A stretch of DNA of 64,000 nucleotides from Macropodus opercularis (lineage: Eukaryota; Chordata; Actinopteri; Anabantiformes; Osphronemidae). The notes below the pieces were generated by a model. It was not told the DNA's origin and did no database searches. It saw nothing but the letters and a program-made list of their open reading frames with translations. Numbering within the stretch: the stretch's first letter is position 1; each line of letters opens with the position of its first letter. Location: assembly GCA_030770545.1 (NCBI GenBank), contig CM061094.1:729501-793500 (forward strand). The letters run 5' to 3'. The position numbers and the translations under genes are program-made. Positions 61,808 to 64,000 of the stretch are shown piece after piece.

Positions 61808-64000
61808 CTGGAACAAACAACAGGAGCGAGACAGGGAGTCACTACACATGAAGCTCTCATAGCACCAGTCACAACGAGCTTCTGGACACTGGAAGCCCTG
61901 CAAGCATGACCGAGTTTCTGCAGATACGCCCGTTACAAGCTGAAATGAACGTTGCTGTGGTTTCTCTGCTCATAAATGTTACGGAGGCAGAAACAGGCTG
62001 TCGTGGTTTTAGTCAACACTAACACACATGAACTTATGATGGTAATAGAGACAATAACAAAGAAATGATAGTTAGATATGTACTGTATGTAGAACCCATG
62101 GTCCAAACACCGTTATTACACTCATTCATCCATCAGCTATGCACCTGTCCACTCTGACAGCAGTAGCAACACACTAGAGTAACACAGAAGCAGTAGCAGC
62201 ACATTACCAGAAAAACAAAGACGAAGGGGCAACACTAGGCCGAATCCTCTACAGCAGCCAAAACCATCCACTTGTATTTTCAGAACGACTCGATTTGTTT
62301 TTCACAGCTACACTGCAGACTGGGATGTGCGTTAGGCCTGTTAGGTCTGTGCTACCTCTGGACATGCAGAGATTTGTTTGTGTCTTTAGCTCTTAAATGT
62401 CTAACTGACTAACAAAATGAAAAAGAAGACAGAGAAGAAATAAAATTCTGTCCATTAAACCAAAACAATGAGCTGAAAGTCATCCAATACGCGACATAAA
62501 CGCAACAATAATTAACGAGAAGAAGAATTTAGACAGTTTTAGCTTAGTAAAAGCTGATCACTGCAGAAACCACAGATGCAACAGAGTTAGAACAAATTAG
62601 TTCTGGAACAACAGTAGACAACAAGTCTGGTGTCGACATGGTACAGTTAGATGAAGTCTCAGCTCATCCCAGCAATGAAGCCACGGTTACACAGTCAGAT
62701 GGGATTGTGGGAAAGGACTGCAGAAAGGACAGGACTGCTGCTCAGGATGCGTGTAGTGCTTCTTCAGTTTCCTCTCCTTCAAAAAGGCTGCTCCTCATCT
62801 CATCTTCCAGTCATCAGGAGAGGGAACAAGGACGACACCTTACCATTGATGAAACTTAAGAAGTCCAGCCCCTTGGCCTCCCAAGCCAGCCATTGACCTC
62901 CTGTCTCTTCTAGAGGAGGGAGCTCTGACGGAGGGGAGGGGTATGGGTGTTCAGTTACTGTCTTCACCCAGCGTGGGCTAAATCTGGGTCTGGAGCATCT
63001 GGGGTTACTATGGCTCAGTTCTGACCCAGAATGGGCCCGTGTTTGGCCCAGATTCAGCCCAGATTTGGCCCGGCTCAACCATAACCTGCATGTGTCCAAA
63101 GTGACTGGCTAAAAAGGCTACGAGAGGGGAGTGGGTGTTATATGAGGATCTACGCATGACCAGCTGGGGACCCAAGTCTCATCGAGGGAACAAGAGGAGG
63201 AGCTAAGAGGGGACGATCAAAGTGAAATCAGGGTCACAGTTCACCACGTGGAAAGTAGAGGTTTCAGTGTTTTCTTTTCAAATCTCTCTGGACTAATTTG
63301 CAACCCTTAATTTAAACACCGATCAGCGAACGGTCAAATGCAAATATTTGTGAAATAGGTTTCAAGACAGATTTTTTAACGCTGACGAAAGAATAAATCA
63401 TTTTTCAGATATTATCTACAAATGTTTGAATCATATTTTCCACATTCAGACGTGTTTCCAGACATTCAAACGTTTACCTCTGGTTCTGTAAAATGTGACC
63501 CTGAGAAGACAAAGGTACAGGGTAAAAATGGGCTGTAACTAATAGTAAACAGACCTCGTTTGTTGATGGGTGGCAGAAAATACCTGATGCGTACTCTGGC
63601 TTTTTGGGCGTTTGGTTGATGAATGTGTGAACAGATTGGAGAAATGTGCCCAACAAACTGCATCGGTCCATCAGGTGTTTTGAGCCAGAGCAGTGTTTAT
63701 TTATTTCCAGAAGCACAGGGTTTATTTCAGACATGCAGAGCTGTGTATGTGTGCAGGTCTGTTTCATAAAAAACCAAAACAAAACAAATTTGTACATGAA
63801 ACGTTACACTACAATTCCAAGGAAGCTAATGGGTGAGAATTCATGATACCAAGCCAGGTGTTGTCTTGATGACTTGAATGAGCTGCTACATGCCCGACTA
63901 ACTCACCATTTACTGCCCATGGACGTATAAGCAATGTGTTAGGACGGTGGCTCCCACTCCTTGGTCCAGTGATAGAGCCAAGCGAGCGCAACAACGGATT
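61808..64000. other. Septin 7 intron, no exon recognised
   Basis: The next upstream septin 7 exon should end with the part of the G domain before ENGEHCDF. No such exon is found on the minus strand to the right edge, so this is at least 2.2 kb of intron. It holds only the GGCCCAGATT-type repeat. Confidence 0.6.
62975..63075 (+). repeat. Degenerate GGCCCAGATT-type repeat in a septin 7 intron
   Basis: CTGGGTCTGGAG, CTGACCCAGAATGGGCCCG, TTTGGCCCAGATTCAGCCCAGATTTGGCCCGG form an imperfect tandem of a 10-12-bp unit in both orientations, a pattern common in fish introns. Confidence 0.5.

Noticed and set aside
62800..63099. A 99-codon minus-strand frame with a possible GTAAGG donor near 62840, considered as a septin 7 exon
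   Set aside because: Its residues (GLDFLSFING) do not match any part of septin 7, and the frame runs into a GGCCCAGATT-type repeat.
1..64000. tRNA, rRNA, CRISPR, operon or phage-like features
   Set aside because: None seen. B-box-like GGTTCGATTCC sequences belong to SINEs and cannot fold into complete tRNAs. The tandem arrays have no spacers of the CRISPR kind.

Overview
The window looks like nuclear genomic DNA from a ray-finned (probably percomorph) teleost. Its genes are split by GT-AG introns, every recognisable protein is vertebrate, and the repeats are fish types: Tc1/mariner, RTE and Rex/L2-like LINEs, tRNA-derived SINEs, and long micro- and minisatellites. Nothing prokaryotic, viral or CRISPR-like is visible. 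Five protein-coding genes can be supported. For the four complete ones I checked each splice junction and the summed exon lengths by hand, and all close in frame.

Layout. (1) 1-11,990: gene-poor 5' flank of smpd3 with a deleted Tc1 element (3823-4642), a LINE relic (about 7900-8525) and a GGTACAGTA minisatellite (about 10,710-11,190). (2) 11,993-28,510 (+): complete smpd3 (neutral sphingomyelinase 2), nine coding exons, 723 codons, with an antisense RTE LINE in intron 3. (3) 29,434-31,196: a minisatellite of about 84 copies of a 21-bp unit just past the smpd3 poly(A) signal. (4) 31,200-36,840: intergenic, with a large GACA/GATA/GGAT microsatellite block and a perfect 17-bp hairpin. (5) 36,945-38,071 (+): CC chemokine gene A. 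(6) 40,209-49,983 (-): complete exoc3l1, fifteen coding exons, 777 codons, with a crippled LINE in intron 1. (7) 51,368-51,985: a second, unrelated 21-bp minisatellite. (8) 55,533-56,187 (+): CC chemokine gene B. (9) 60,730-61,807 (-): the last five coding exons of septin 7; the GTPase exons lie beyond the right edge.

SMPD3 and EXOC3L1 both map to human 16q22.1, and a CC chemokine cluster (CCL17/CCL22) lies nearby on 16q, so most of the window fits a conserved vertebrate block. SEPTIN7 is on human chromosome 7, so its position here reflects fish-specific linkage. The genes share no single pathway: smpd3 makes ceramide at the inner plasma membrane and Golgi, exoc3l1 is an exocyst Sec6 paralogue, the chemokines are secreted immune ligands, and septin 7 is a cytoskeletal filament subunit.

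The most unusual feature is in the smpd3 linker: eight copies of an acidic-Cys-Pro-aliphatic-His motif between residues 225 and 321. As I remember it, the human protein has nothing like this there. It resembles a repeated metal- or heme-type ligand motif, but no function is established.
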